64,000 bases of DNA from Margaritifera margaritifera. Lineage: Eukaryota; Mollusca; Bivalvia; Unionida; Margaritiferidae. The notes beneath the pieces were generated by a model. The model had not been told where the DNA came from and did no database searches. It saw only the letters and a list, made by a program, of their open reading frames with translations. Positions 1 through 11,388 of this stretch are shown here, piece after piece; within the stretch, counting starts at the first letter, position 1; every line of letters starts with the position of its first letter. The stretch lies in contig JAQPZY010001549.1 of NCBI GenBank assembly GCA_029931535.1, positions 2,072,001-2,136,000 on the forward strand, read 5' to 3'. The position numbers and the translations under genes are program-made.

Positions 1-899
1 GAGTGTTAACAACATGACAAAGGGAACAATGTACAATTACAAGGAAAGTAAATGTCATATTAATCGTAATTTATAAAATTACTACTATAATCAATCGATT
101 CAAAACTTCATTAAAAACATCCCAAACTGAAAAAGAACTGTTTTAATCCACATTTAATTCGCCTTTCAACTAGAATGGAAACAAACATAATTATGAGACG
201 AAATACAAATTAAATGATTCCAGATAAACCGATAGCTCGTTTCAAAAACAGTTTTAAATTAGTACAGATTTCAAAGGGAAAATCATTAGGAGTTGCGTTC
301 TTTCTTTTTGACATAATGTCGAACCATACGGGAGGAAAATAAATAAGTAGAAATCAGAGATTTTGGATCTGCAATAGCCCAATCTCATTTGGAAATTAAA
401 ATCATATTGAGAAAAGGTAGCATACAATTTGGAAAAAATAATTTCACAGAACAAAGCTTTTAATCATCATGAACACAATAAAATGCAAACGGTGACTGAT
501 AGGATGTTCGCAATAGTTCACACACAATTAGGAGAGGAAATAAACAAATATACGATTTGGGCTTTTAGTAAGATACAGTTTATAACATTACATGCAGCCA
601 GACATCAGACAATAAGAGGAAGACCTGACACATAATTACCTAAATCGATCAACGATTAAAATGCTTGAGCTCACAATTCAAACAACGAATGTTTCTTTAT
701 GTTGTAAAGAAATCAATAAACCCACCAAGAGACTATCCAAACAGAAAACTGCAACCCTGAACATTAATTTCATTGATGCAATAAAAACAAAAGAAGCTGG
801 TGACTTTTAAGATGAATTCAACATATATGTGAATGTATCCGAAATCGTGGACAGACAAGGAAAGCCAATTAGTGTAACAGAACAAGTAAGAGACATATA
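1..899. other. Left flank, no gene resolved
   Basis: AT-rich sequence with only short spurious ORFs. The last few hundred bases (from about 650) may be the very decayed N-terminal part of the Polinton polymerase that starts to be readable near 900, but I cannot align it by eye. Nothing else is supported here. Confidence 0.4.
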
Positions 900-1557
900 T
901 TATTTTGAAATAAAGATTTGTCAAGATTGGCATCAGCTCAAGTGAAGAAACACACAAGTAAAAAGTATTCTTGCAAGAAGTGCTTAAATTATTCTTAAAC
1001 AGAATTAGCTTGCGAGAAAGCAAATGAGTATGCAATCAAGTATCGAACACAATAGACATAATGTCTGAAAGGGGTTCTTTTGTCAAATTCAAAAGGTACC
1101 ACCAACAGCTTAATGTCCTGTACTTTTAATATTATGATTTGGAAAGTATCAAGTTGTCGCATATAAGCATTCACAAACAAGACAGAAATAGTTCGTATAC
1201 AATAAAAACTGTTAAAAATATACAATCAGGATGTTAGATCTGTTCACAAAGATTATGAGCCTCTATTTGAATTCACCAAATATATGTCATATTTGTGCGA
1301 AGGAAATTAAAGACGACAAAGTTATAAGCAAAGAAAGTAAGAGATCATGATCATTTTAGCGGTAAATGGAGAGCTCCTGCACATAACCAGCGTACTTTGA
1401 TTTACAGACATCCAAAATACATATCACTGCTTATCAACAAAATATCAGACAATGATTTTTATCATATTATCAGGACCTTAGAGAAAAATGATCTGAATGA
1501 AAAAAGTTAGGATAATACCAAATAATGATCAATAATACATTTCGTTTATAATGGATA
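900..1557 (+). pseudogene. Polinton/Maverick B-family DNA polymerase relic, 5' part
   Basis: A decayed protein-primed family B DNA polymerase of the Polinton/Maverick type, the replication enzyme of these virus-like transposons. The reading shifts frame and has stops, but conserved islands are visible in order. There is a Cys-Lys-Lys-Cys zinc-ribbon-like stretch near 975-1000, then CHICAKEIKDDK at 1285-1320, then RDHDHFSGKWRAPAH from about 1340. The last matches the family's R-D-H-x-H-F-x-G-K-x-R-x-A-x-H signature. The sequence is cut at 1557-1559 by a Tigger insertion and resumes at 2381. Family assignment rests on motif recognition from knowledge, not on a search. It is non-functional because of multiple stops and frameshifts. 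Confidence 0.75.
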
Positions 1558-1864
1558 TACAGTAAAACTCCTCAAAACGGAAACCTCAGTATATCGGAAT
1601 CTCACCAAGATCAAGCGTGTTTTGTAGTCCCAATTTTTTTCCTTCTTTAATATCATCTTTTTCTCCAGCAAACTGAAACCCCTGAACTCTGCATACCCAA
1701 ACAAATTTCGATCCCAAATTTCAATTCTACACTTGATCGGTGCATGTGACCTCGCTTTTGATGATTTGCCGACAGAGATCAATACAACATTATTCTAAAA
1801 GACATATTCGCTCAAATGACTTTCAACTGAGAAAAAATCATTATATAAATGCATTTAGGTATCC

Positions 1865-2179
1865 GTGACTATGATTGGTCTTCCTTCACTTGTCAAGATG
1901 TCACAACGACCAGTTAAACATCGTAAGATTGAACTATTCTTACATGATAAAATTAGTCTGATCAATGAATATGACTCTGTGCCAAACCTACATGGAAGAA
2001 ACTGGCAAAAAACGTTCGGCATTGAAACATCTACTGTTTCAGATATTCTAAGGAACGAATTTGAAAACAACAAGTGTAGTTTCAACAATTCCTTGAAATT
2101 TGAAGAATTGAATGATCTTATGTGGCAATGGTTTAGCCAAGCTAGGACCAAAAGCTTTCCAATCTCGGGCCCTATAATA

Positions 2180-2182
<3 letters not shown>
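1865..2182 (+). pseudogene. Tigger transposase N-terminal fragment (CENP-B-like HTH)
   Basis: An open frame runs from the ATG at 1865, with a better family start at 1898 (MSQRPVKHRK). It shows the pogo/CENP-B N-terminal DNA-binding region. A basic start and a helix with KISLINEYDS come first, then a second helix with STVSDILRNE, the typical S-T-V-S-D-I motif. The start of the second HTH domain follows (FEELNDLMWQWF, then ARTKSFPISGPI). The frame then enters a (CT)n repeat read as alternating Ser-Leu and ends at 2266. The catalytic DDE domain is absent, so this is a truncated gene. It has no stop before the repeat, unlike the surrounding polymerase relic, so the element probably inserted later. 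Confidence 0.8.

Positions 2183-2250
<68 letters not shown>
2183..2250. repeat. (CT)n microsatellite
   Basis: A near-perfect dinucleotide tract of about 34 units, at the internal deletion point of the Tigger element. Confidence 0.97.
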
Positions 2251-2253
<3 letters not shown>

Positions 2254-2380
2254 ACATAAGCCATAAGCGCTTAGAAAAAGACATATTTGCACATCTGCGC
2301 AAACCTCAATAAACCGAAAACCTCTCAAAATCGAAATATTTTGGAGCCCGAGGGTTTTCGTTTTTGAAGGGTTTTCTGTA

Positions 2381-4235
2381 ATAGTCGATATATTGAAAAG
2401 AATGATTAAAATGTTGTCATAAAGACAAGATTACTAGATAGTGTTCAGCTCATACGACAATCATTAGAACAACTTCCACAAAATATCAAATTTAACAAAT
2501 TCCCGGAAACCATGAAATAGTTTAGTTATTCGAAGCCAAAGTATATGAGAAAAGGCATTTATTCCCACGAAAACTTAGATGATTTTAAAAGTTTTGAGGA
2601 AACTAATGATTACCTGTATGTGAAAGATGCTCGAACCATTTCAGAATTTAGTTCAGTTTATGACTTACCTGACAACTAAGTGAAGAATGAAATTTAGTGT
2701 TGTATCATATTTTTGAAGAGTTTTGGAATGTATGCCAGAATAAATACAGATTCGATCCTGCACATTATTTCATTCTACAAGGACTAGAACATGTTTCTAG
2801 TTTGAAACTAAGTGAAGTAGACTTGTAACTATTACCAGACTATCTACGAGATGAAAGTTTAATCAGGAAATAGCAGATGAATTAGTATGATAGCAAATTG
2901 TCACGCTAAAGCAAATCACCACTACTACCTGCACTGCGAAGGTAAAATGAAAAATAATGGAGAATACGATAGACCAAGGTGAAAATATTCTATTATGTAC
3001 TTAAACTACAACTTTTTTTACGGCTTGTCCATATTACAATTTATGCCAGTTAGAAATATTTTAAGTGAGCAACCAAACAATAAATCAGAGTAATCGAGGA
3101 CAGTTTAATGTCTTGGAATGCGGAGCAAAGTTTTGGTGGTATTTTTAGATGTAGATTTAGAGGTATCAACATATTTCCAGACTAGCTATCAACACATGAA
3201 AAAAATAATTCCACATGAATGTAAATTATAAACATTACATAAAAAATTATACAGGAAAACATGGTAACAAAATGCCTCTAGTACCTAAGATTTTGTGCAC
3301 GCTGAAGAACAAAAAAAGAGCAAAAATAAAAAAAAACAAATAAAATTTTAAAAAAATATAAAGGTACGTTATCCACTGTCATAATTTGAAGTTATATGTT
3401 TCATTAGGTTTAATAAAATGCAAAATGTATAGAACCGTGTTATTCGACCAAGCTCCTAGATTTAAAATCTTACTTAGAATTTAATAAAACTTAGAGACAA
3501 AAAGATCCAATGAGTTTGAAGATGATTTCTTCAAACTCATGAATGATTTTGTGTTCCGTAAACTAATGAAAAAACAACACAAGGGAACGAATGTCAAAAC
3601 ATGTTCTGAAAAAAAGAAATATTTCAAACATGCAAAGAATGTATTATTTCAAAGGTAAACTATTCTAGAAAAAAATTTGGTGTTAGTAAGTTTAAAAAAT
3701 AAGAAATTACAATAATCTAAACCAATTGATCGTGATTCTACGATGCTAGAAGTAAATGGTAAATGTATGAATTCCACTCAAACAAGGCTATAAACCAGTC
3801 TAGTGATAAAATTAGGTTGCTAATGACATATATAGATTCATGATGCATCCATTTAGAGGCATATAACAGTTTTTGATACAAGCCATTACAAAAAAGATCA
3901 TACATTCGGTGTTTCGCAAATGAAAATGAATGTCCCTTGACTTTTTAAATAAAGTGACAAGAATTTTTGCTCTTAAAAATATGTTTCTGGAAATGTCAAA
4001 GACAAAATAAAAATATGCAAGGTATAAATAAGTCTTATAAAAAAAGAATCGAAAATTAGAGATATATCAGGACTGTCTATTAAACTGAACTGTAATTCAG
4101 CAAGAAATAAATTTAAATAAATCATAGCATAACGTTCAGTTGCATTAATGTATTATGATGGCAATAGGTATTGAGTTGATAATACAAGCACATTTCTAAA
4201 TAGTTATGTTCATATTCGATTTTAAGGAGTGTCGT
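2381..4235 (+). pseudogene. Polinton/Maverick B-family DNA polymerase relic, 3' part
   Basis: Continuation of the polymerase interrupted at 1557. Islands in order are KGIYSHENLDDFKSF (about 2550-2600), DPAHYF near 2754, a CHAKANHHYY block (about 2900), an IMYL...FYG palm block near 2993-3022, LKLYVSLGL near 3383, FFKLMNDFVFRK near 3525, a degraded YIDS catalytic block near 3830, and MYYDGNRY at 4148-4171. The last matches the family's conserved C-terminal D-x-K/N-R-Y segment. Islands lie in at least two frames with many stops. In the family the order is exonuclease, palm, fingers and TPR insertions; what remains fits palm to thumb. It is clearly dead. Confidence 0.8.
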
Positions 4236-4289
4236 ATCCTATATTGTAATTAAACGGGTATTAAAACATCACTAAAAGTTGATTTCTTT

Positions 4290-4790
4290 TGTTGTCTCTT
4301 AATATTTAACTATTGCTTCTCTCATAACCATAGGTACTACATTACTTTCCTTAAACATATTTTCGATCGGCGTCCATTCTAACATTCTCACGCAAATCCT
4401 TTACGAGATGATTGTATCATCCACATATATATTCCTTATTGTTAACCATGCTGGATGCTGTCTTTGTTAGATTGGTTGCTTTCTTTTCTGTAGCTTCTAA
4501 GTTTGCAGAGTCATCTATTAGAAGTAAAGCTTCAGTTTTAGGTAAACATGAATGCGTAATTCTCGGCATTTATTTAATGTATCACCATGATGCGTTATAA
4601 TTCCATTGTTATCTTTAAGATGTCATGTCTTACTATAAGCCTTGTTGTTCATGAAGAATGGACAGATGATGAGAATAAAGTCAAAGACGTTCTTATATTC
4701 CGTTTCAATCCAGTCTACTGCAAACTTAGAGTTTATACAAGTTGTAAGGCCACATATAATCATTTAATTGGGAACTTTTAACTACGTCAT
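4290..4790 (-). pseudogene. Polinton FtsK/HerA-like packaging ATPase fragment
   Basis: Reading down the - strand gives YKNVFDFILIICPFF (about 4670), then ALLLIDDSANLEATEKK at 4505-4530. This is hydrophobic stretch plus D-D, a Walker B in the style of the Polinton genome-packaging ATPase. YNHLVKDLREN follows near 4400 and SNVVPMVMREA near 4330. The order and spacing fit the family from core strand 2 to the C-terminus. The P-loop (Walker A) is missing: the relic stops at about 4790-4835, where a (TC)n tract begins. It is convergent with the polymerase relic, whose end is about 55 bp away. Recognition is by motif memory and the match is moderate. Confidence 0.5.
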
Positions 4791-4837
4791 TTAAATATCC
4801 GATAAAAGCTATATGTGGCTATCAAAGTGATGTTGGC

Positions 4838-4862
4838 TTCTCTCTCTCTCTCTCTCTCTCTC
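4838..4862. repeat. (TC)n microsatellite
   Basis: About 12 units. It marks the boundary between the Polinton relic and tandem unit A. Confidence 0.9.
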
Positions 4863-6274
4863 GTAAAAGATTTTTTGTTAGCCTTAATGTACATGAATTA
4901 TATATTGCAAATATCTTTACTACAAAGAAGGTGTATTTATGTTTTGTTCACCGTACCCCGGCCGCACAAAATAAGCATATAACTTAAATACATTGACAAC
5001 TAGATCAATATTTTTTGTCTGTTGAAGTACTTTTGTCTGTCTAAATTTAACAAGCCTAAACTTTCTTGCTTACTCTGAATTGCGCATTTAATATTGAAAT
5101 ATAATTGTTTAATCCCTGGGTTCACGGGTATCCATTTTGTAATTATGTATTTATTTACGTAATTATTTTGTGTGGTTAGAGCACACGTATAATTTTATAG
5201 TCAAATATAAATTGGCTCAAAAAAATGGAGAATGTCAACTTATGCATTTTTCAAAGTCAGTGCTCTGAAGCTATTACAATCTTAAATTGCTTCTTTCAAG
5301 TCATGCTGGAACCGGCTGTAAAAGTTTTAATAACCATTGCATACTGAATAGTGTTATTTATATTGTTTGTCTGGCTTGAAACATTAATGGAAATGGATGT
5401 GTCTCTTCGTTTGGTACAGTAAGTAGTTCAACAGGCATTGTAACAGAGACAAATGTATGCTCTGTATATAGCAGTTGAGAACCAAAGACAAAATAAAGTA
5501 TCAAGTAATACAAAGACGAGAATACTGCCAAGTGTCAAATAATGCAGTTTGATTGCGTTACTATAACTTGTGTTTCTCTCACAGTTTTTCCTGCTTTTGT
5601 TTTAACTTACAATACGTTGACTTTTTAAATTCATGTGAATGTTTCTATGTTATTGGCCAACTTTATCGGAGAATACAAAATATAAATCTGGCGTATGTGT
5701 TTGTATCATTTACATTTTTACAAACACTGCAAAAATGTAAACGAGAGAAACTCATACACCAGATAAAAAAATAGATTTATAAAACTAGTTCTTACTATAA
5801 AACGTTTCATAATGAGAACTGTACACAATCAAGGAAAAAGGAAGTTTAAAAGCTGAGAACATATAATTGAATACAACAAGGAGTACATGAGACAACATTT
5901 AATATTAATTCACCTGACAAGCAATATAATTGTACAACCGAAAAGCATTCTAAAAAATCAAAACTAAAACTGAATTTTGCAGAAGATGGCTAAACGTAAA
6001 CAAACTAGAAAGTGTTGATGAACGAAATCTCGATATAGATCATGTTATTCCATGTACCTCATTTGACCTATCAATTAAGTAATAAATACGAGGATATGAT
6101 TTAGTCCATTACCTAGACTTCTTTACTACCTTATTGAGTATCGTGTCGTGTGAAAAGAAGTAGGAATCCAGATTAGTTCCTATACGATTAATAAAAAAGA
6201 TATCAAATCAAGTTTATATTTCATTCGTATCAGGAATATTTCATATGGTCTCAATTTACAATCAAGTGCTTCTC

Positions 6275-6345
6275 CCACAGTGGAGGAATTTGTGTATGTT
6301 GATTTTAGTGTGAATAATCAATGATGTGGGAGGGGAGGGGAGGGG
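6275..6345. other. Conserved block shared by units A, B, D and E (coding strand unclear)
   Basis: All four units (6275, 13795, 24897, 45620) keep a pyrimidine tract plus CACAG followed by TGGAGG on the + strand. A short + frame follows: EEFVYVDFSVNNQ-stop in A, EGFMYVDFS in B, EESVYVDVS-stop in E. On the - strand the same block reads STYTNSSTVGEALDCK in A. Substitutions between copies show no codon-position bias, so I cannot say which reading, if any, is translated. Confidence 0.35.
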
Positions 6346-7455
6346 TGAGAACGCAAGTAAATCCAACAAATCCTAAATTTATTTGCATGTGAATGTTCAT
6401 GATCATGGTTTCGAAGCAAAGAAAACGTTAAAAAGAGTTTAACATGCTAAAACGGTTATTTTTATGAAGAATAATATTTAGCCTGCCGCTGAACATTTTC
6501 GCATGTAATACTGTTGTAATGCTCATGCAGACAGTGTAATTTGACTCGTTCCATGTACTAAAAGCAATTAGCGGATATTTCAGGTTGATCAATTATGAAT
6601 TTTCCGAAAACAAACAAATACATAAGTGTATAAAATAAAATAAATAAATAAATACGTAAATAAATAAATAAATAGATAAACGTTCTTCTTAAGCAACCTA
6701 AGTATATATTGAATCAGGCAACCGATATATCATGTAGTTTAAAAATAGTTTGATCACATCATTTATAACTCTATGACTGTAAATAAATTCATAGAAATAT
6801 GTTTTGTATGCTCCGATGTTTAGGGGTCAGTAATTTTACTTCGGGACAAGTGCTTTCTCGCTTTTAAATTTGATGATAATTAGATTTGCATGGCATATAA
6901 GACAAAAACTGTATAAGGTACACACATTATCAAATACTGATACAATGCTCACATAGTTTCTAACCGGAAAATGTACATAGGAGCAGTCTATTATTCATAA
7001 GAATGTTACATCCTTCTTGAATCCATGTAGGATTATTAGCAATGTATGAAGTTATTGACTGTATTGATATAAATGAAATCCACAACTTTTTTTCTTCCTG
7101 AAACCATAAACAATCGACTGCTGCCAAATATATTATTCTGAACAGAACCACAAATTTATACCAAAAATTTATTTTGAAAAATTGCTTAATGGCTTGAAAA
7201 TCTAATAAGGTTAGTTACGAATAAAAACATACATACTAAATTAATTTTGCTCTATAAGTAGATTTGTGCAATTGTGCTAATGAGCCCGAGACAGAAGAAT
7301 ATGTAAGACATATGGATGAAACGGATGTACGTACAGATCAAAAGATCGAACGGACAAAACCAAGATGCTCATGCTGCAAGCGATGAGGATTGTATTGGAG
7401 TGGGGTGAATAACTAGCAGTAAATATAAATGAAACCCAATCGATTATAACCTTCG

Positions 7456-7496
7456 CTAAAAATACAGTTGTAGAACAGATTGACTGAGCAATAACA
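7456..7496 (-). CDS. Possible terminal exon, unit A
   Basis: A TTATTTTCAG acceptor is followed by 41 nt to a TAG when entered in phase 1, the phase in which the upstream stalk exon exits. This would add a short hydrophobic tail ending in LLSQSVLQLYF. The same acceptor, length and stop recur in B (14996-15036), C (18827-18867), D (26163-26203) and E (46895-46935). Entered in phase 2 instead, the region opens a 70-80 residue hydrophobic frame with IDWVSF, but no visible exon supplies that phase. In unit A the preceding stalk exon has lost its donor, so this copy may be silent. Confidence 0.3.
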
Positions 7497-7949
7497 CTGA
7501 AAATAACCATATATACACGAGCGTATGTACTAAAACCTTTACGGAGATGAAGTAAATATTATTTCTTTTAACCAATCGATCTCAGGCAAAAGCTTGAAAT
7601 GAAATAGCACTTTCAAAATAGAAACAAAAAACAAAAACGAAAAACAAAGGAAAAGAACATAAGCGCTATTGACAGGCAGAAGCATATTTATATAATTTCA
7701 TTCATAAACAATGCAAAATATATTTTAACCTTGCTCCCCTGGGATAAATAATCCTGCTTGACGCAAAAAACTGCAGAGCTCTATGTTTTATATTAACTAC
7801 ATGGAACATAACTGGCGGATATCTGTTTTTTTCTTTCATTTCATTTATTTATATAATACTTTGTAACGCTATTTCTTTATTTAAAATAGAGAGCTTGAAC
7901 AGCGCAAATTATTTTACAAACTAATTTAGATTATTCTTTCGTTACTTAT

Positions 7950-7982
7950 CATTTGTTTCTGGCCTTGATGTGGTTGTGCCTT
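7950..7982 (-). pseudogene. Thr-rich stalk microexon, unit A, donor lost
   Basis: 33 nt preceded by a TTTTCCTCAG acceptor, encoding GTTTSRPETN in phase 1-1. The GTAAGT donor seen in all other copies reads ATAAGT here, so the exon should not splice normally. It was probably inactivated by one G-to-A change. Confidence 0.6.
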
Positions 7983-8588
7983 CTGAGGAAAAGAGATCAA
8001 AAGGAAAGAATAATAAGGAAGCGTTCAGATGATTCTACGAAAGAATTATTCTAACTCGGTTATTAATACGTTTATCACACGCAGAAAAGTGTTAAAATTT
8101 GTCTAATTATTATCTTTTTTTCTGTTCACTAAACGTTTTTGTATGTACTTATCACATTAACACGCAAAAATGATACAAACAAAATCGGCAAATTTTATTG
8201 GATGATGTAATTTTTGGCTGGTTGTCTCGATATGACTGGATAAACATACACAACCAATTCTCAGTCAAGAAAGAGACATATCTCCATCAAAATATGGCAA
8301 GGAATTTGTAATTCCAATCAGTTACTTTTCTTACAAACATGACGATTTTTAAAATAAGTTATTAATATAATTGACAGATCCTTGTTTATTATCGGCTGAT
8401 ATAATTTCTGGAGTTTCCTGTCTCCTCTCTCCTCTAAACATATAATAAATATAAAACAATGCCATATGAATACTGCCCACACACTAATTGCAACAAATCA
8501 TTGTCGATCAATTAAAGACCGTCTTTACCGTATATGACAAGATTATATTTTCAAAAAGCTGTCTCACAGATCCAGAGAGCGAGCGAGC

Positions 8589-8591
<3 letters not shown>

Positions 8592-8664
<73 letters not shown>
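8592..8664. repeat. (GA)n microsatellite with GAGC leader
   Basis: About 36 units, preceded by GAGC repeats at 8577-8590. It lies inside unit A and is absent at the homologous place in B, C and D. Confidence 0.97.
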
Positions 8665-8666
<2 letters not shown>

Positions 8667-8699
8667 CACGATAAACATAATAATCAAGAGATGTTTAGC

Positions 8700-10440
8700 A
8701 GTTCAAGCAACATTTTAATTTCATTCCCGTCTTGTTTTGATTATAATGACTCTGATATGGGCGATTCGAAATTCTCTGAGTATCCAAAAAATAAATCCAA
8801 ATGCGTATGGAGGTACCTTATACCCGTGTTAAAAAGTGTCTGTACACACCCACAATTATCAATACTTAAACTTTGGAAACCCTCTGTTATTACGACTGAA
8901 GTAATTTACCATACATTTGAAACATTAAGTCTCAAATCAACAATCGTGCTCAGGTTTACCAGCCCGGTCTCGGTTACACTAATGTATCTCTTATCGCATA
9001 GTCTGGTACAAGGAATTTTTACTGGCAATTATACAGACATTATGTGCAAATTTTGATTAATGGAACTATTTTAATTGGTTCTTTTACTGATGAAACGTTA
9101 TTTCCTTGGAATCTTCTTAGACAAAAAGTGGACAGTTTGAAATCCCTTTGATAATGTATTGCACTCCGTACAAGGTATTCGTTCACTCTTCCTCTCTTTT
9201 CCGAGCATATTATTTCCTGTCTACACAATAAGCATTTAGGCTATCGGACCACACATCACGTAATTATGACTACATATTAATTTGAATACATACAATTATA
9301 TTAACCCCTTATAAATAGAACAACGACTAAACATCTATTATTTATTCTCTCTTGGCTCAGTAATACGGATTTGTATGGACGATTTTGCTCACGTGCACCA
9401 CGGTAATCAGATTAAGTAAATGTGGCTTTCTCATCGTGCTATTAAATACAGTTTTGTCAATATGCTATTACAGCCTGAGCTACATGACCTTAGCTAGATA
9501 AGGTTATTAGAGCCTAGTTTTTCACATAAAAAGGTATGACTGTGTGCATGCACTGTTCATGGTATATGTGAGCGAGATAATTCTTACATATTATACATGC
9601 ACGATGAGTACACTGCAATAATTATTTCTCCAATGGACTTGTTCTCCTTCTCAATATTTCCCAGTAAGGTCATACCAATAGTCCGAACAGGTCAACCTCT
9701 ATCTTTTACGGTTCTATATAAGCATGGTGATAATACAATGAGGTGCTAAAAACAACCGGATTTAAAAAAATCATCCCTCTGATTATTTTTCCGGTCCAAA
9801 ATGTATTATATATTTGGCACGCGCTCAGGATAATGCATGTCAGATAATAAGAAAGTAATTATAAAAATCACGCGCTCAAAACTTAAGAACATAACTGATG
9901 CCTCTTTAGGGAGGTATCAAGAATTAAAATACAGTCCTAGCATCCTGCACTAATAGAACGGAGATTGAGAGACCTAGGCCAATTATGTTCTGAAATTTGT
10001 AACCCCGTTTCCGTATACAAGATCCTTCCTGGCTGATTTCTTTTTACAAAAATATCATAGGTCCATGGACTGTTTGTATACACTTGTGCGGTCTAACACA
10101 TTGATGTGCAGAACCAGTCTTATTTGTTTGCATATATTACCATGTCTTGTAGATATGTTATATTACAATATTTCTAGTATAATAATTTGAGATGGGGTGG
10201 CGATGCGGGGTTAAAATCCCCTATTGCGATATGTTTTTTCAAAACATCTCCTTTGGAGACGATAACATCAAATATAAAATTGAAAATTACCAGACCGAAC
10301 TACAAGTAAATACAATGTTGTCTGCTAGAACCTTCCAGGAATATAAATGTCTTTAGGTTTTCACTCCCGTCCTATAACTGCGAACTATAAATTTTACGAG
10401 TGCCACTTACGAATGCCCGTAAGGTATTATGCTCCAAATA
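8700..10440. repeat. Non-coding body of unit A
   Basis: Homologous to about 16800-17640 (B), 19780-21360 (C) and 27110-27760 (D), and weakly to 47600-49000 (E). Open frames here are not kept between copies because indels break them. The tRNA-like hairpin cluster at 10175-10260 is listed separately. Confidence 0.6.
10175..10260 (+). ncRNA. tRNA-like or SINE-head relic with hairpins
   Basis: A TAGTATAATAATTTG stretch resembles a pol III A box. About 34 bp on, GGGG-TTAAAAT-CCCC (10207-10221) looks like a tRNA T-arm with a seven-base loop and an 11-bp B-box-like core. Two more perfect hairpins follow: ATGTTTT-TTC-AAAACAT and TCTCC-TTT-GGAGA. Unit C has the same series at 21092-21185. No acceptor stem or anticodon arm is recognisable, so this is not a functional tRNA. 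Confidence 0.3.
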
Positions 10441-10499
10441 CATAGATAGATAGATAGAGAGATATAAGGAAAAGAACACGCACTTTGAAATATATATTT

Positions 10500-10538
<39 letters not shown>

Positions 10539-10560
10539 GAAAGAGGTAGAGATAGAGATA
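10441..10560. repeat. (GATA)n / (CA)n / (TA)n / (GA) compound microsatellite
   Basis: GATA at 10441-10460, (CA)n at 10502-10530, TA at 10531-10538, then imperfect GAGATA. The same locus carries (TA)n(GA)n in C (22646-22735) and (AT)n(GA)n in D (27802-27888). Confidence 0.95.
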
Positions 10561-11284
10561 GCGAGAGATACAGCCAATGTAAATCCGAAATAACTTCTAA
10601 TAAATCTTGTAAAAACATGTTTTCAAATCGTAAATTACAATCGGAACAAAACCACGAGAACCCAATCAGATGCATAATACATACAAATTGAGAAATTTTC
10701 TATATACATTTTCTCTGTGTTTTATGAGAACAAATACATTTTTATATAAAGGGAAAATCATTGTTAATTGTGTGATTTGTGCAAAACCAATATGAAAGTA
10801 TGCGTGATTTATTAATGTAAAACTGATTTTATAGAAGACTTGATGATTATCGCGGAGAAAACAGACTTCAACATCAATATAAAAAGTGTCTTATTGGGAT
10901 TAATCGGTACCTAATAAATTTATGGATGTAAATTTCTGAAAGATATCTGATCTATACAAGCCTCTATCTCCACTGTAGCTGATCGCTGTAAAAATAACAA
11001 AAATAGGTTTGAAACAAACTACGCTGAGTAAAAAAGAAAAAAGTGGAGGCCTCATAGAGTGTCATAGTCAGCCACACATATGTACATATTCAATATGCAT
11101 TTATCTTTCATAAGCATTCCACATTGTAAATGCATCTCATGAGAACGTTTCCCTCTCCCTATCCCCTCTCTTTATCTCTTGTTTGAAACACACCAGATTC
11201 TTTCTTGAAATATGCGTTGATTTGTATAATGTGTTTGTTAAAAAAAGAGATACCTGTTATATTATTTTACCATCCTTTGTCAAC

Positions 11285-11388
11285 TTGCTCGTTCGAGGTC
11301 TTAATATCTTTGAAGTTATTATCCTCCAACGTCTTACGTATTTGAGTATCAACTAGTTGGATTTTTTTTAAAACAAAAATTATATTAG
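11285..11388 (-). CDS. Unknown conserved exon (QLVDTQ exon), unit A
   Basis: It has a GATGCAG acceptor at 11389-11390 and enters in phase 1. The frame reads a short hydrophobic start, then QLVDTQIRKTLEDNN and FKDIKTSNEQVD, a charged helix-like segment. I do not recognise the family. Against unit D (28612-28715), 7 of 8 substitutions over 27 codons fall at third positions in this frame. That indicates past or present selection on the protein. The 3' end is uncertain; a GTAAAA donor at 11265-11270 is possible. In the - direction it lies about 3.3 kb upstream of the unit A stalk exon. Confidence 0.55.

Larger units (their letters stand above)
1560..2378 (+). mobile_element. Tigger/pogo-type DNA transposon, internally deleted (819 bp)
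   Basis: The left end (CAGTAAAACTCCTCAAAACG at 1560) and the reverse complement of the right end (CAGAAAACCCTTCAAAAACG, ending 2378) form imperfect terminal inverted repeats. Both ends are flanked by TA (1558-1559 and 2379-2380), the target-site duplication of Tc1/mariner-pogo elements. The interior holds the start of a transposase gene and then a (CT)n tract, and passes almost directly to the right end. Most of the catalytic domain of a full-length element of roughly 2-2.5 kb is therefore missing. It sits inside the Polinton polymerase relic. Confidence 0.85.

Noticed and set aside
1855..2328. 157-codon - strand ORF with a long Arg-Glu repeat
   Set aside because: It is the antisense shadow of the Tigger transposase fragment; the Arg-Glu stretch is the (CT)n microsatellite.
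7277..7510. 77-codon hydrophobic - frame (IDWVSF) repeated in D and E, considered as a transmembrane exon
   Set aside because: Substitutions between units show no codon-position bias, C has a 23-24 nt deletion, and the phase does not match the stalk exon exit. It is kept only as a phase-2 alternative under the terminal-exon entries.
7720..7760. 24-nt phase-1 microexon between stalk and terminal exons (AAGCAG acceptor, GTTAAA donor)
   Set aside because: The donor is weak in every unit, the acceptor is lost in D, and neither splice site exists in E.
8488..8718. ORF with alternating Arg-Glu
   Set aside because: Translation of the (GA)n microsatellite; no conserved flanks. The same applies to 34255-34485 and 27713-27958.
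8691..9056. 121-codon + strand ORF
   Set aside because: Not conserved in the homologous blocks of B, C or D, where indels and stops break it.
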